Positions 38,931 to 49,904 are shown, counted from the first letter of the stretch. The stretch: 64,000 nt of DNA from an uncultured Lachnospiraceae bacterium (GCA_947165275.1 CAMUZQ010000004.1:18951-82950), one strand, 5' to 3'. Notes: a model not told the origin generated them from the letters alone. A program made the numbers and translations.

Positions 38931-39610
38931 TGGGGCTTCTTAAACGAAAGGCTGCAGAGGCGGCCTCCATTTTATATCGTTTCTGGATATGGCCGTGGGT
39001 CAGGATCTTTACAGAAATAAAAACGAAAAGCATCATGAAGCAGCGCTCCTATATGATAAATACGAGGCTTGAGGGCCGGAATCTTGTAGGAAAGGCGGCT
39101 TTTTTGAAAAACTGCACTATGGGATACGGTTCCTATGTACAAAACGGCTGTGATCTCACGGATACGGATATAGGCCGTTATACAAGTATAGGGAGCGATG
39201 TAAAAAGCGTGATCGGCTCGCATCCCACGGAGAAGCTTGTGTCCCTGCATCCGGCATTTAATGTGACTACAGATGCTGCCGGATTTACATATGTGAAGGA
39301 GAGCAGATTTATGGATATGCCGGCCCAGCGCACAAGGATAGGTTCCGATGTCTGGCTTGGCAATGATGTGCGTATAATGGGTGGCGTCAGTATAGGTGAC
39401 GGTGCCGTGGTCGGTACGGGAGCGCTTGTGACGAAGGACATACCGCCGTATTCCATAAATGTGGGAGTACCTGCCAAAACGATCAGATACAGATTCACTG
39501 AAGAGCAGATAAAAAAGCTCCTTGCGGAAAAATGGTGGGAAAAAGACGAAAAGTGGCTCAGGGATAATATAGAAAGATTTGGAGATATAGAAACCTTTTT
39601 AGACAGTTAA
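38930..39610 (+). CDS. CatB-related hexapeptide O-acetyltransferase
   Basis: IGSDVWLGNDVRIMGGVSIGDGAVVGTGALVTKDIPPYSINVGVPAKTI left-handed beta-helix. Confidence 0.88.
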   Translation: MGLLKRKAAEAASILYRFWIWPWVRIFTEIKTKSIMKQRSYMINTRLEGRNLVGKAAFLKNCTMGYGSYVQNGCDLTDTDIGRYTSIGSDVKSVIGSHPTEKLVSLHPAFNVTTDAAGFTYVKESRFMDMPAQRTRIGSDVWLGNDVRIMGGVSIGDGAVVGTGALVTKDIPPYSINVGVPAKTIRYRFTEEQIKKLLAEKWWEKDEKWLRDNIERFGDIETFLDS

Positions 39611-39632
39611 AGTCAGGGTTCTTTGATCTGAT

Positions 39633-41414
39633 ATGAAAAAGCTTATTGAAGAGATTGCATATATTTTTGACGGGAAACAGAAGAGAGGGATGCTGTTTCT
39701 TTTGTTTGCGATCTTTATCGGGGCCGTGTTTGAGCTGCTGGGGGTATCGCTTTTCATGCCCCTGCTCCAGATAATCTCGGAGCCCGGTAAAATATCCTCC
39801 AATGTCCTCCTCAGCGGGATAATGGATATATTGGGACTATATGATACAAAGCAGATGTTTGTAGGATTTGCCATCATCATAATCCTCATATATATCATCA
39901 AAAATGTATATCTCAGTGTCATGTATTATTTCCTTTACAGCTTTATTTATGATAATCAGCTTAAGGTCGAAACAAGACTCATAGACTGCTATATGAAAAA
40001 GCCGTATACCTATCATCTGGATCATAATACCTCTGAAATGATAAGAAATATAATGCTTGACAGTGAAAGGCTGTTTCAGCTGATCCTGCAGTTTCTGAGT
40101 GTTATCTCTGAGCTGATGCTCTCAGGTCTGCTTATCATATATCTGCTGGCGACCGATCCGCTGATGACCATATCCGTATTTGCCGTTCTTTCCGTAAGCA
40201 TGATCATTTTCATGGGACTTACGAGAAAAAGGGCAAATAAATACGGACAGATCAATCAGGAATATGACGGCTACATGCATCAGGCTATAGAAGAGGCGCT
40301 TGGGGCGGTGAAGGATATAAAGATATATCACCGGGAAAAGTATTTTGTCGATAAATTCTCCTATGGCGGTGAGAAAAAAATGGACGCCCTCATCCGTACG
40401 AACCTTTTCGGCGCCATACCTAAATACCTGATAGAAATGGTATGTATGGCAGGGATCCTTACTGTCATGATATTCAAGGCCTTATCGGGAGTGGATATGA
40501 ATTCCATAGTACCGGAGCTGGCGGCCTTTGCCGTTGCCGCATTTAAGCTTCTGCCCTCTGTAGGAAAGATAGCAAACTATTTTAACGGGATATCCTTCCT
40601 TAAGCCCTCGATAGATATAATCTATCATGATCTCAGGGAAACAGAAGACATGCTGGATCTGGAATATAAGGATGAGAGTACGGCGCCTGATGTATCAGAT
40701 GCTGAGGGAATAGATATAAGCAGGGTTTCATTTTCATACCCGAATACAGACAAAAATGTATTGAACGAAACCTCGTTTTATATACCTGTGGGCAAATCGG
40801 TAGGGATAATAGGGCAGTCCGGCTCCGGCAAGACCACTATGGCAGACATCATACTGGGAATATTCTGTCCCAAGAGCGGATATGTGAAATACGGCAGGAT
40901 GGACGTGCACGAATATCCCATGACCTGGGCCGAAAAGCTTGCCTATATTCCTCAGGCCATCTTCCTGTCGGATGAATCCATAAGAGAAAATATCGCATTT
41001 GGCATAGAACGCGGGAAGATAGATGACAACAGGGTATGGCAGGCTGTCGAGGAGGCGCAGCTGACGGAGTTTGTGAAATCCCTGCCGGAAGGACTTGATA
41101 CGAAAGTAGGAGAAAGAGGCGTCAGGCTTTCGGGAGGACAGAGGCAGAGGATAGGGATAGCAAGAGCGCTCTACGGAGACCCTGAGTTCCTGGTGCTGGA
41201 TGAAGCGACAGCTGCTCTGGATGGCGAGACTGAAAGGGCTGTCATGGAAGCCATAGATTCCCTTCACGGCAGAAAAACCCTGATGATCATAGCGCACAGG
41301 CTGACGACCATAAATAACTGCGATCTGATATTTTCCGTTGAGAACGGGAAGGTGAGGCCGGTGGACAGAGCAGAATTTGAAATAATGCTGAGGGAGCAGA
41401 CAGGCAATGAGTGA
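39633..41414 (+). CDS. ABC exporter, fused TMD-NBD, PglK-like
   Basis: N-terminal TMD, IIGQSGSGKTTMADIILG Walker A, LSGGQRQRIGIARALYGDPEFLVLDEATAALDGETE. Confidence 0.9.
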   Translation: MKKLIEEIAYIFDGKQKRGMLFLLFAIFIGAVFELLGVSLFMPLLQIISEPGKISSNVLLSGIMDILGLYDTKQMFVGFAIIIILIYIIKNVYLSVMYYFLYSFIYDNQLKVETRLIDCYMKKPYTYHLDHNTSEMIRNIMLDSERLFQLILQFLSVISELMLSGLLIIYLLATDPLMTISVFAVLSVSMIIFMGLTRKRANKYGQINQEYDGYMHQAIEEALGAVKDIKIYHREKYFVDKFSYGGEKKMDALIRTNLFGAIPKYLIEMVCMAGILTVMIFKALSGVDMNSIVPELAAFAVAAFKLLPSVGKIANYFNGISFLKPSIDIIYHDLRETEDMLDLEYKDESTAPDVSDAEGIDISRVSFSYPNTDKNVLNETSFYIPVGKSVGIIGQSGSGKTTMADIILGIFCPKSGYVKYGRMDVHEYPMTWAEKLAYIPQAIFLSDESIRENIAFGIERGKIDDNRVWQAVEEAQLTEFVKSLPEGLDTKVGERGVRLSGGQRQRIGIARALYGDPEFLVLDEATAALDGETERAVMEAIDSLHGRKTLMIIAHRLTTINNCDLIFSVENGKVRPVDRAEFEIMLREQTGNE

Positions 41415-42396
41415 ACCCCTGCTGTCAGTACTGTTTATCACATATAACCATGAAAAATATCTGAGACAGTCCCTGGACTCCGTCATGTCCCAGAAAACAG
41501 ACTTTGATTTTGAAGTCGTTGTCGGCGAGGACTGCTCCACGGACGGGACACGGGATATACTCAGGGAATATAAGAAGAGATATCCGGATCGGATAAGATT
41601 ATTATTCAGGGAGAGAAATTTCGGAAGACCTACGCTCAATGTCTACTGCACTGCCCTTGAATGCAGGGGAAGATATGTGGCAACCCTTGAGGGGGATGAT
41701 TACTGGACTGACGAATACAAGCTTCAGAAGGCTGTAGATTTTCTGGAAAAAAATCCCGGGTATTCCGGCTGCGCCAATCCTTCGGTGCTTGTGGGCGAGA
41801 ATGGGGAGGAGCTGGGGGATAAAAGCCCGCTGGAATTATATTCATGGAATGCAGAGGATTATACCTTAACTGATTACGGCGCAGCTGATATATGGCCCGG
41901 ACAGACAGCTTCGATAGTCACAAGAAATTTCTGGAAGGACGGAGATTATGATTATACCGTTATCTACAGAGCGCATGACTTTATAGATGACGCCTGGATA
42001 CTGCTGTTTTCACTGCTTCATGGACCCATACACCGTTTTGATGAAAAGATGAGCGCGTGGAGATATGTAAAAAAAGAAGGCGGAGAGAACTGGAATTCTC
42101 TGAATCAGAAAAGAGGACAGTATATGCAGGAGACATATTTTCATGTGGCGCAGATGTACTGGATGGAGCAGTACGGCATACTCGGAGAGAAAAGAAAGGA
42201 TAAGGCCTGGTACGATTTCAGATTAGGAACATCTGTATTTGTGAAGCATCCCTCAAAGGATACATTCAGGCTTTTCCTGACAGTCCTGAAATATGATCTT
42301 TTTCATGTGATACTGCATTTTCCCAGGCCGGCCTTAACCGTGGAAACCGGGGCCTGGCAGAGTGACAGCATTCCCCGAAAGACGGAGGAGTCATGA
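41407..42396 (+). CDS. glycosyltransferase family 2
   Basis: LSVLFITYNHEKYLRQSLDSV, VVGEDCSTDGT, LEGDDYWTD. Confidence 0.88.
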   Translation: MSEPLLSVLFITYNHEKYLRQSLDSVMSQKTDFDFEVVVGEDCSTDGTRDILREYKKRYPDRIRLLFRERNFGRPTLNVYCTALECRGRYVATLEGDDYWTDEYKLQKAVDFLEKNPGYSGCANPSVLVGENGEELGDKSPLELYSWNAEDYTLTDYGAADIWPGQTASIVTRNFWKDGDYDYTVIYRAHDFIDDAWILLFSLLHGPIHRFDEKMSAWRYVKKEGGENWNSLNQKRGQYMQETYFHVAQMYWMEQYGILGEKRKDKAWYDFRLGTSVFVKHPSKDTFRLFLTVLKYDLFHVILHFPRPALTVETGAWQSDSIPRKTEES

Positions 42397-43283
42397 TAAT
42401 ACAGCGCTTTACATCCGGGCTCGGCAATCAGATGTTTCAGTATACCTTTTTCAGACTGCTGAAAAAAAACCATCCCGGGGAAAAAATAAAAGCGGATCTG
42501 ACATGGTTTGACTGCTACAATGAGCATCAGGGGTATGAACTGAAAAAGCTCTTTGACATAGATCTGCCGGTGGCGGATCATTTTGAGATAGCCCGGGTAT
42601 CCGGACAGCTTCCGGAGGATGTTCCGGGACACTGGTCTGTGAACAGACTGCTTGGAAAGATCTGCGGGAAATATAAGGAGAAGCATTGCAGGGAAGAGAT
42701 CTCACTGACGGATATGCTTTCGCTGAAGCCCGGAAGTAATATATATATCACCGGCTTCTATGTTTCCGAGGGATATTATAAAGACGATCTGCCGGAGATA
42801 AGGAAGGTTTTCCGCTTTCCGCAGAGGGAGGCGGACAGCTCTTTACCGCTGATACGTGAAATAGTATCCACAGAGTCGGTTTCTGTTCATGTCAGAAGAG
42901 GGGATTATCTGGATCCGGTATACAAGGACAAATTTGACCTTTTGAGAGAGGATTATTACAGGCTTGCGGTGGACAGGATAAGGGAAATATATGATCATCC
43001 GCATTTTTTTATCTTTTCGGATGATACGGAGTTTATAACAAAGGCGTTTGACTGGATACCGGAAAAGGAAAGGACCATAGTGTCCGGAAATACAGGAGCG
43101 GATTCCTGGAAGGATATGTACCTGATGAGCAAATGCAGGGGGAATATCATCGCTAATTCAACCTTTTCCACCTGGGGTGCGCTTCTTGGAGATCCGGAGG
43201 GAAGGCATGTGATATATCCTTCGGCATATATCGCAGGTCAGGACAGCGAGAGAAAAACGCTTGAGGGATGGGAGAGGATCTAA
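42393..43283 (+). CDS. alpha-1,2-fucosyltransferase-like (GT11)
   Basis: TSGLGNQMFQYTFFR, VSVHVRRGDYLD, MSKCRGNIIANSTFSTWGALL. Confidence 0.9.
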   Translation: MIIQRFTSGLGNQMFQYTFFRLLKKNHPGEKIKADLTWFDCYNEHQGYELKKLFDIDLPVADHFEIARVSGQLPEDVPGHWSVNRLLGKICGKYKEKHCREEISLTDMLSLKPGSNIYITGFYVSEGYYKDDLPEIRKVFRFPQREADSSLPLIREIVSTESVSVHVRRGDYLDPVYKDKFDLLREDYYRLAVDRIREIYDHPHFFIFSDDTEFITKAFDWIPEKERTIVSGNTGADSWKDMYLMSKCRGNIIANSTFSTWGALLGDPEGRHVIYPSAYIAGQDSERKTLEGWERI

Positions 43284-43284
43284 T

Positions 43285-44397
43285 ATGAGCAATAAAATAA
43301 ATGTCACCCGTTCATCGATGGCATCCATCGATGAATATATTGATGAGATAAAAGATCTTTGGGACAGCCACTGGCTCACCAATGCGGGAGCAAAGCATGA
43401 GGAGCTGCGTGAACTGCTCAGAAAATACATGAAGGTGGAGCATCTGGAGCTTTTTACCAATGGGCATATGGCGATAGAGCTTTCGCTGCAGGCTCTGGGA
43501 CTTACGGAGGGAGAGGTCATAACCTCACCCTTTACCTTTGTGTCCACAACCCATGCCATAGTGAGGAGCGGTCTCACGCCTGTATTCTGTGATATCGATC
43601 CTGATGATTTTACAATAGATGCCGGAAAGATAGAGGAGCTGATCACAGACCGTACGGTTGCCATCCTGCCGATTCATGTATACGGAAATATCTGTGATGT
43701 GGAAAGGATCCGGGATATAGCGGACAGACATGGGCTCAAGGTGATATATGATGCGGCGCATACCTTCGGAGAGGAATATAAAGGCAGGGGAATAGGTTCA
43801 TACGGAGATATCAGCTGCTTCAGCTTCCACGCCACCAAGGTATACAATACGATAGAAGGCGGAGCAGCCTGCTTAAGGGACAGAGTGCTTGAAGAAAGAC
43901 TGGCGCAGATAAGGGATTTTGGCATAGTAGATGAAGAGGTGGTCTCGTATGTGGGACCCAATGCGAAGATGCATGAGTTCAGCGCAGCCATGGGGATCTG
44001 TAATCTGAGGCATGTCGATGATGAGATAGCAAAGAGATCGAAGGTCAGCGAAAGGTACAGAGAGCGCCTGATGGGAGCAGCCGGCATCAGACTGAGTCCC
44101 TGTCAGAAGGATGTGAAGCCGAATCACGCATATTTCCCGGCAGTTTTTGATGAAGAGGTTTTCGGGGCTTCAAGGGATGAGGTCTTTGAAAAACTGAAGC
44201 AAAACGGGATCGGAGCCAGGAAATACTTCTACCCGATCACAACTGAGCTTGAATGCTATAATAAAATATATGATGCCTCAAAAACCCCGGAGGCACTGCG
44301 CATAAGCAGAAGGGTGCTCACTCTTCCCATGTATGCGGATCTGGGATTATCCGATGTTGACAGGATCTGTGATATCATCCTGGATCTCCGAAGGTAA
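43285..44397 (+). CDS. DegT/DnrJ/EryC1/StrS aminotransferase (sugar amination)
   Basis: VITSPFTFVSTTHAI, DAAHTFGEEYKGRGIGSYGDISCFSFHATKVYNTIEGGA with PLP lysine context. Confidence 0.9.
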   Translation: MSNKINVTRSSMASIDEYIDEIKDLWDSHWLTNAGAKHEELRELLRKYMKVEHLELFTNGHMAIELSLQALGLTEGEVITSPFTFVSTTHAIVRSGLTPVFCDIDPDDFTIDAGKIEELITDRTVAILPIHVYGNICDVERIRDIADRHGLKVIYDAAHTFGEEYKGRGIGSYGDISCFSFHATKVYNTIEGGAACLRDRVLEERLAQIRDFGIVDEEVVSYVGPNAKMHEFSAAMGICNLRHVDDEIAKRSKVSERYRERLMGAAGIRLSPCQKDVKPNHAYFPAVFDEEVFGASRDEVFEKLKQNGIGARKYFYPITTELECYNKIYDASKTPEALRISRRVLTLPMYADLGLSDVDRICDIILDLRR

Positions 44398-44442
44398 GAA
44401 ATGCGCCAGGGATCCGCGCTATGGCTACGGCCGGAAAAGGGT

Positions 44443-44472
44443 TTGACGAAACGATATTGAAAATATTATAAT
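44443..44472 (+). promoter_or_regulatory. putative promoter of tRNA-Ser/tRNA-Leu unit
   Basis: TTGACG-N18-TATAAT. Confidence 0.7.
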
Positions 44473-44500
44473 ATATGTTTGTGTGAGTAATAACTTGCCA

Positions 44501-44586
44501 GGAGACGTATCGAAGTGGTCATAACGGGGCGCACTCGAAATGCGTTAGCCCTCCGGGGCTCGAGGGTTCGAATCCCTCCGTCTCCG
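44501..44586 (+). tRNA. tRNA-Ser (anticodon CGA)
   Basis: Acceptor GGAGACG/CGTCTCC, anticodon loop CTCGAAA, long variable arm, GGTTCGAATCC T-arm. Confidence 0.95.
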
Positions 44587-44596
44587 CTTCCGATAT

Positions 44597-44682
44597 GCCG
44601 GTGTGGCGGAACTGGCAGACGCCCGGGACTTAAAATCCCGTGGGTAGTAATACCCGTACCGGTTCGATTCCGGTTACCGGCA
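44597..44682 (+). tRNA. tRNA-Leu (anticodon UAA)
   Basis: Acceptor GCCGGTG/TACCGGC, anticodon loop CTTAAAA, long variable arm, CGGTTCGATTCCGG T-arm. Confidence 0.95.
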
Positions 44683-44692
44683 TTAAATGAGG

Positions 44693-44735
44693 ACGGCTGT
44701 AAGCGTGGATGTGATCCGGGTTTACAGCCGTTTTT
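44693..44735 (+). terminator. intrinsic terminator after tRNA unit
   Basis: CGGCTGTAA...TTACAGCCG followed by TTTTT. Confidence 0.85.
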
Positions 44736-44844
44736 ATCTGACAAAGACACTCATTTTGGATAAAGAATCTGTAACATCTTTAATACATAATATGTTATGA
44801 TAAGAGTACTTGTTGGTTTCAGATTCAGAAAGAGGTCTTACGTT

Positions 44845-45900
44845 ATGAAAATCAATTATGCAGAAAACAGAAGCGGAAACTTGCAGGAGGCCCTGAAGGG
44901 TATAAGATCTCCTCAGCTTATCATAATGATGTCAAACGCCGATCAGTTTGATACTCACGTCGCACAGTTGGAGGAGCTTATGCCGGGTGTTCCCAGTATA
45001 GGATGTATAGCAATGTCCTATTGTAAAAATGTACTGGAAAAGGGCGTCAGCATTACTGCATTTACCGAGGGGGTAACCGTGGCTGCCAATGTCATTGAGG
45101 ATGCCTCTACCATGCCGGTAAAATATATAGAGAGGTTTGAGAAGGATGCAGCTTCAGTCAAACCCGGCAATTCAAATACCGCTGTGATCGATTTTTGCTC
45201 AGGCAATGATGCCGTGGTCCTGTCTACAATAAACAGCGTATTGCAAAGACATCACATCGAGCTTATGGGCGGTACCGGCGATGCCGGAAAGGTATCCTGC
45301 AACGGAAGGGTTTATTCTGACGCCATGGTGTATGCCATCATAAAGAATAATTCCGGCAGGGTCAAAGCATATAAGGAAAACATATATACCCCCCGGAAGG
45401 GTGTAAGGCTTCTGGCGTCGAAGACTGACAAGTCCAGATATTATATAGGAGAGCTTAACGGTCAGCCTGCAAAAAGGGTTTATATGGATCTTACCGGTGT
45501 GTCCGAGTCAGGTGTGGCAGACCAGACATTTGAGAATCCTCTGGGCAAGATGATAGGCGACGATATCTGCATCATCTCCCTCAAGAGCGTGGAGGGCAAC
45601 GGTCTGTGCTGTTACCGTCAGGTAAATGATTCCGATATTCTCACTATCCTGGACAGCAGGGATATATCGGAAATAGTCTCAGAAACAATAACCCAGATAA
45701 GGAGCGATTTCAACAGAATTTCCGCTGTCTTTTCCGTAAACTGCTTCTTCAGATATCTGGTCATGCAGAATCAGGGCATAGTATCAGATTATCTGAATCA
45801 GATGAGCTCTCTGGGAAGCCACTGCGGCTTCATAGGCTATGGCGAGCATTTTAACGGTCAGTTCATCAATCAGACCATGACCTGTATCGTATTTGAGTGA
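44845..45900 (+). CDS. FIST domain sensory protein
   Basis: FIST N/C-like layout: [32 protein letters not shown] and C-terminal [17 protein letters not shown]...[23 protein letters not shown]. Confidence 0.8.
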   Translation: MKINYAENRSGNLQEALKGIRSPQLIIMMSNADQFDTHVAQLEELMPGVPSIGCIAMSYCKNVLEKGVSITAFTEGVTVAANVIEDASTMPVKYIERFEKDAASVKPGNSNTAVIDFCSGNDAVVLSTINSVLQRHHIELMGGTGDAGKVSCNGRVYSDAMVYAIIKNNSGRVKAYKENIYTPRKGVRLLASKTDKSRYYIGELNGQPAKRVYMDLTGVSESGVADQTFENPLGKMIGDDICIISLKSVEGNGLCCYRQVNDSDILTILDSRDISEIVSETITQIRSDFNRISAVFSVNCFFRYLVMQNQGIVSDYLNQMSSLGSHCGFIGYGEHFNGQFINQTMTCIVFE

Positions 45901-45916
45901 AGGGAGGTATCAGATT

Positions 45917-46855
45917 ATGTTTGGAATGAAAAAGAAAGAGGTCAGCACCGTAGAGGCCGTAAAAACCGAGAAGGCACCGGATAATTCACATGCGGTAAAA
46001 TATATAGCCGATAATGTGATGAAGTATCAGAAGGCCCTTGTTACAAACGAGGTGGACTCCCTCTCTGCCATCCATGATGTAGAGGATACCTTCAGTGAGA
46101 TAATGCAAAAGGATGACGAACTGAAATCCGAGCTTCTGAATTTTGAGGATGTTTTCGCCAACGTCTCAGACAGTGCAGGTAAATTTGAAAATGTGCGTAC
46201 AGATATTCTCAGCTCCGTGGAGCAGGCACAGACAAAGATGCGCGATCTCAAGGAGAATTCCGCTTCAGTCAAGAATGAATTCACACAGATGCAAAAGGAA
46301 TTTGAGATATTCAGGGATTCTGTAAGCGAGATATCAGAATACATGAAACAGATAGTGGGGATCGCATCCCAGACCAATCTGCTTGCTTTAAACGCCTCTA
46401 TCGAGGCAGCCAGGGCCGGTGATGCAGGACGAGGCTTTGCGGTGGTTGCCGAGGAAGTAAAAAAGCTCGCTGATGAGATACGCATCCTCACGGAGGAAGT
46501 CAATAAATCTCTTGCCAATGTAGACAAAGAAAGCGCCAGCCTCAGCGAAAGGATGTCCGAATCCGTAAACGCTCTCGACAGGAGTATCGAGGAGACTGAT
46601 GAGTCCTATTCTTCCTTTGATGACATAGTAGCAACCGCTAACGGAACCGATGCCGTCCAGCAGGAGATATCGGATGCAGCCGAAACTGCCGCCACAGAGC
46701 TGAAAAAGCTGGAAAATGACTTTGACAGCCTGAACAGTCAGTATGATATCCTGCTTGGCAAGCTCGAAAAGGTAAATGACCTGGGTACCACAAAGAGCGG
46801 CATATTTGAGAGGATGGATGACCTTCTTTCACAGATCGCGCCTCTTATGAAATAA
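45917..46855 (+). CDS. soluble methyl-accepting-chemotaxis-type protein
   Basis: Hairpin-tip [39 protein letters not shown]; no TM segment. Confidence 0.92.
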   Translation: MFGMKKKEVSTVEAVKTEKAPDNSHAVKYIADNVMKYQKALVTNEVDSLSAIHDVEDTFSEIMQKDDELKSELLNFEDVFANVSDSAGKFENVRTDILSSVEQAQTKMRDLKENSASVKNEFTQMQKEFEIFRDSVSEISEYMKQIVGIASQTNLLALNASIEAARAGDAGRGFAVVAEEVKKLADEIRILTEEVNKSLANVDKESASLSERMSESVNALDRSIEETDESYSSFDDIVATANGTDAVQQEISDAAETAATELKKLENDFDSLNSQYDILLGKLEKVNDLGTTKSGIFERMDDLLSQIAPLMK

Positions 46856-46877
46856 AAACGACTTTACAGGAGTACAT

Positions 46878-47654
46878 ATGGCAGAAGAAAAACGCTTTGC
46901 GGTTCTCATAGATATCGAGAATATCGCGCCCAAATACATCGAGCTTATAATAAACGAAGCCAGCAGCTACGGAAATATCACAATAAAACGTGCATATGGG
47001 GACTGGACAAGGCAAAGCTCAAGCACCTGGAGAGGCAAGCTGCTGGATTACTCGATAATCCCCATGCAGCAGTTTAATAATACCTTCGGTAAGAATTCTT
47101 CAGATTCGGCCCTGATCATCGATGCGATGAATATACTGTACCGCAGCAATGTGGACGGGTTCATCCTGGTCTCAAGCGATTCTGATTTTACAAGGCTTGC
47201 GGCTACGCTTAAGGAAGAGGGAAAGATCGTGGTAGGGATGGGAGAATCAAAGACTCCCGTAGCGCTCAGGAATGCCTGTGATTATTTTAAGGTCCTGGAT
47301 CTTTTATACAAAGAGGCAAATAAAACGCAGGGCGGCAAAAAAAATCAGAAAAAGAAATCCGCCGTATCAAAGAATAAACAGAAAAAGGATGATACGGTGG
47401 AGAATACAGATTCCGGAGCAGAGGCATCGACCGATCTGGATACCATAGAGCGGGCAATAATATCCATAATAGAGCGAAATGGTGATGAGGACAACGGGAT
47501 GTACATAGGGACTCTGGGCAACTCGCTGATCCGCAGGTATCCTGATTTTGATACGAGAAATTACGGAGCAGGTAAACTGTCCAAGTTTCTGGAGCAGTTT
47601 GACAGCCTTCAGCTGACAAAAGACGGTGATTCCACTTATGTGAAATTACTGTAA
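46878..47654 (+). CDS. NYN (PIN-like) nuclease domain plus C-terminal OST-HTH/LOTUS protein
   Basis: FAVLIDIENIAPKY, SDSALIIDAMNILY, FILVSSDSDFTRLA NYN motifs; Lys-rich linker; C-terminal IERAIISIIERNGDEDNGMYIGTLGNSLIRRYPDFDTRNYGAGKLSKFLEQF. Confidence 0.87.
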   Translation: MAEEKRFAVLIDIENIAPKYIELIINEASSYGNITIKRAYGDWTRQSSSTWRGKLLDYSIIPMQQFNNTFGKNSSDSALIIDAMNILYRSNVDGFILVSSDSDFTRLAATLKEEGKIVVGMGESKTPVALRNACDYFKVLDLLYKEANKTQGGKKNQKKKSAVSKNKQKKDDTVENTDSGAEASTDLDTIERAIISIIERNGDEDNGMYIGTLGNSLIRRYPDFDTRNYGAGKLSKFLEQFDSLQLTKDGDSTYVKLL

Positions 47655-47687
47655 AATGAAAGCATAAAGAAAACGAGGAGCAGATAA

Positions 47688-49808
47688 TTGCAGACCTATG
47701 ATTGGATCTCGGGTCTTTCCGAGACAGAGATGAAGAGATTGTACATGCTGACTATGAGACCTACCCTGCATACAAGGGCTTTGTTCTCGGACGTCACGGA
47801 GGATTATGTATCACCGCTTGAGCCGGAGCCTTATTCCATTGTCCGGATCAGGTTTCGGACAGGGCGAAACAATGCAACACATGTTTTTCTCTGTATCGAC
47901 GGAGAGAAGCATCTAATGGACAAGATAAGGTCTGTCGGGGTATTTGATTTTTATGAGACAGAGATCGAGCTTGATAATGTCCCTGTCAGATGGCATTTTC
48001 AGGTGGAAAGCGGCAGGCAGATGGCCTTCTTTGACAGGCGCGGTGTAGCAAGGAACGAGCAGGAATATTATGATTTCAGACTGATACCGGGGTTTAAGGA
48101 GCCTGAATGGGCAAAGAACTGCGTAATGTACCAGATATATGTGGACCGCTTCCGAAACGGCGATCCGACTAATGACGTGCTGGATCATGAATATAATTAT
48201 ATTGCCCAGCATTCGCAGAAGGCAAAGAGCTGGGATGAAATCCCCTACAATATGGACGTAGGTCATTTCTACGGGGGAGATCTCGCCGGGGTCATGGAAA
48301 AGCTCCCCTACCTTAAAAGCCTGGGCATAGACTGCATCTACTTTAATCCTCTTTTTGTCTCACCTTCAAATCATGGATATGATATACAGGATTACGATTA
48401 TATCGACCCGCATATCGGAAAGATCATCTCTGATTACGGCATGCTCCTGCCGGAGGGAGAGCATGATAATAAAAAAGCGACCCGCTATATAAACCGTGTT
48501 ACGAACAAGGCAAATCTGGAAGCGTCGAACCGGCTTTTTGCCGAGCTGGTGTCAAAGTGTCATGAAATGGGCATCAGGGTCATAATAGACGGAGTATTCA
48601 ATCACTGCGGATCCTTCAACAAGTGGCTCGATAAAGAGAGGATCTATGAGGGTCAGGAGGGGTATGACGACGGCGCCTATGTATCAAAAGACAGTCCATA
48701 CCACAGCTTTTTCAGATTTCATAACAGTTCAGATATGGAGTGGCCCTACAATAATACCTATGACGGGTGGTGGGGACATGATACCCTGCCTAAGCTGAAT
48801 TATGAGAATTCACAGCAATTGCAGGATTATGTGCTCCGTATAGCGGCCAAATGGGTTTCACCACCATATAACTGTGACGGCTGGAGGCTGGATGTAGCGG
48901 CGGATCTGGGACATTCGGAGGATTTCAATCATGAATTCTGGAGGAGGTTCAGAAAAGCCGTCAAGCAGGCAAACCCTGATGCGATAATACTTGCAGAGCA
49001 TTACGGAGAACCCACAGCATGGCTTCAGGGCAATGAATGGGACTCGGTAATGAATTATGATGCCTTCATGGAGCCTGTTACATGGTTCCTTACGGGTGAA
49101 GAGAAGCATTCGGATGATTTCAGACCCAATATGCTGGGCAATACCGATGCTTTCTGGGCTGCAATGACAAATAATTATATGAATTTTACAGAGCCGTCAA
49201 TATCGGTGGCAATGAACGAGCTGTCAAACCATGATCACAGCAGATTTCTGACAAGAACGAATCATATGGTCGGACGTGCTTCAAGCCTTGGTCCGCAGGC
49301 AGCATCATTTAACATAGACAAATCGGTCTTTCGGGAAGCTGTTTTGATCCAGTTTACCTGGCCCGGAAATCCCACGATCTATTACGGAGATGAGGCAGGC
49401 GTGGTAGGATTTACGGATCCCGATAACCGCAGGACTTACCCCTGGGGAGAGGAGGACAATGAACTCATTGACTTTCACAGGGCCCTGATCAGGATAAGGA
49501 GGGAAAACAAGGAGCTCCGTATCGGTTCGGTCATGAAGCTTGTAAGCGATTATGCCTATCTTTCCTATGCCAGGGTCACGCTTGGAGGGGTATCCATAAT
49601 AGCAGTAAATAATAATGACAGGACAGTAGAAAAGGCAATGTCTGTCTGGGAAACAGGACTTCCGAGAACCTGCTGGGTGAAAAGACTGATACAGACCGAT
49701 CAGAGAGGCTTCACTACCGAGCCGATGGAGATAGATGTCGTCGCAGGCAGACTTCACATCGAGCTTCCTCCCCACAGTGCCATAGTCCTTCATGGTGAGA
49801 TAGCCTGA
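47688..49808 (+). CDS. glycoside hydrolase family 13 (neopullulanase/cyclomaltodextrinase-like)
   Basis: VIIDGVFNHCG, DGWRLDVAADLGH, ILAEHYGEP, NELSNHDHSRFL; N-terminal beta domain; TTG start with GAGGAG. Confidence 0.9.
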   Translation: MQTYDWISGLSETEMKRLYMLTMRPTLHTRALFSDVTEDYVSPLEPEPYSIVRIRFRTGRNNATHVFLCIDGEKHLMDKIRSVGVFDFYETEIELDNVPVRWHFQVESGRQMAFFDRRGVARNEQEYYDFRLIPGFKEPEWAKNCVMYQIYVDRFRNGDPTNDVLDHEYNYIAQHSQKAKSWDEIPYNMDVGHFYGGDLAGVMEKLPYLKSLGIDCIYFNPLFVSPSNHGYDIQDYDYIDPHIGKIISDYGMLLPEGEHDNKKATRYINRVTNKANLEASNRLFAELVSKCHEMGIRVIIDGVFNHCGSFNKWLDKERIYEGQEGYDDGAYVSKDSPYHSFFRFHNSSDMEWPYNNTYDGWWGHDTLPKLNYENSQQLQDYVLRIAAKWVSPPYNCDGWRLDVAADLGHSEDFNHEFWRRFRKAVKQANPDAIILAEHYGEPTAWLQGNEWDSVMNYDAFMEPVTWFLTGEEKHSDDFRPNMLGNTDAFWAAMTNNYMNFTEPSISVAMNELSNHDHSRFLTRTNHMVGRASSLGPQAASFNIDKSVFREAVLIQFTWPGNPTIYYGDEAGVVGFTDPDNRRTYPWGEEDNELIDFHRALIRIRRENKELRIGSVMKLVSDYAYLSYARVTLGGVSIIAVNNNDRTVEKAMSVWETGLPRTCWVKRLIQTDQRGFTTEPMEIDVVAGRLHIELPPHSAIVLHGEIA

Positions 49809-49904
49809 GGTCAGTGTATTCAGTAAAATTATGCGGCAGTCGGATTTTATGATATAATCTCCTTATGTATTTTTAGCAGTATTTTATTGAAAGGAGAAAT
49901 GAGT

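Noticed and set aside
40734-41639. 301-aa minus-strand ORF
   Set aside because: Antisense across the ABC exporter NBD and next GT start; no recognisable domains
44466-44763. ORFs on both strands over 44466-44763
   Set aside because: They overlap the two tRNA genes and the terminator
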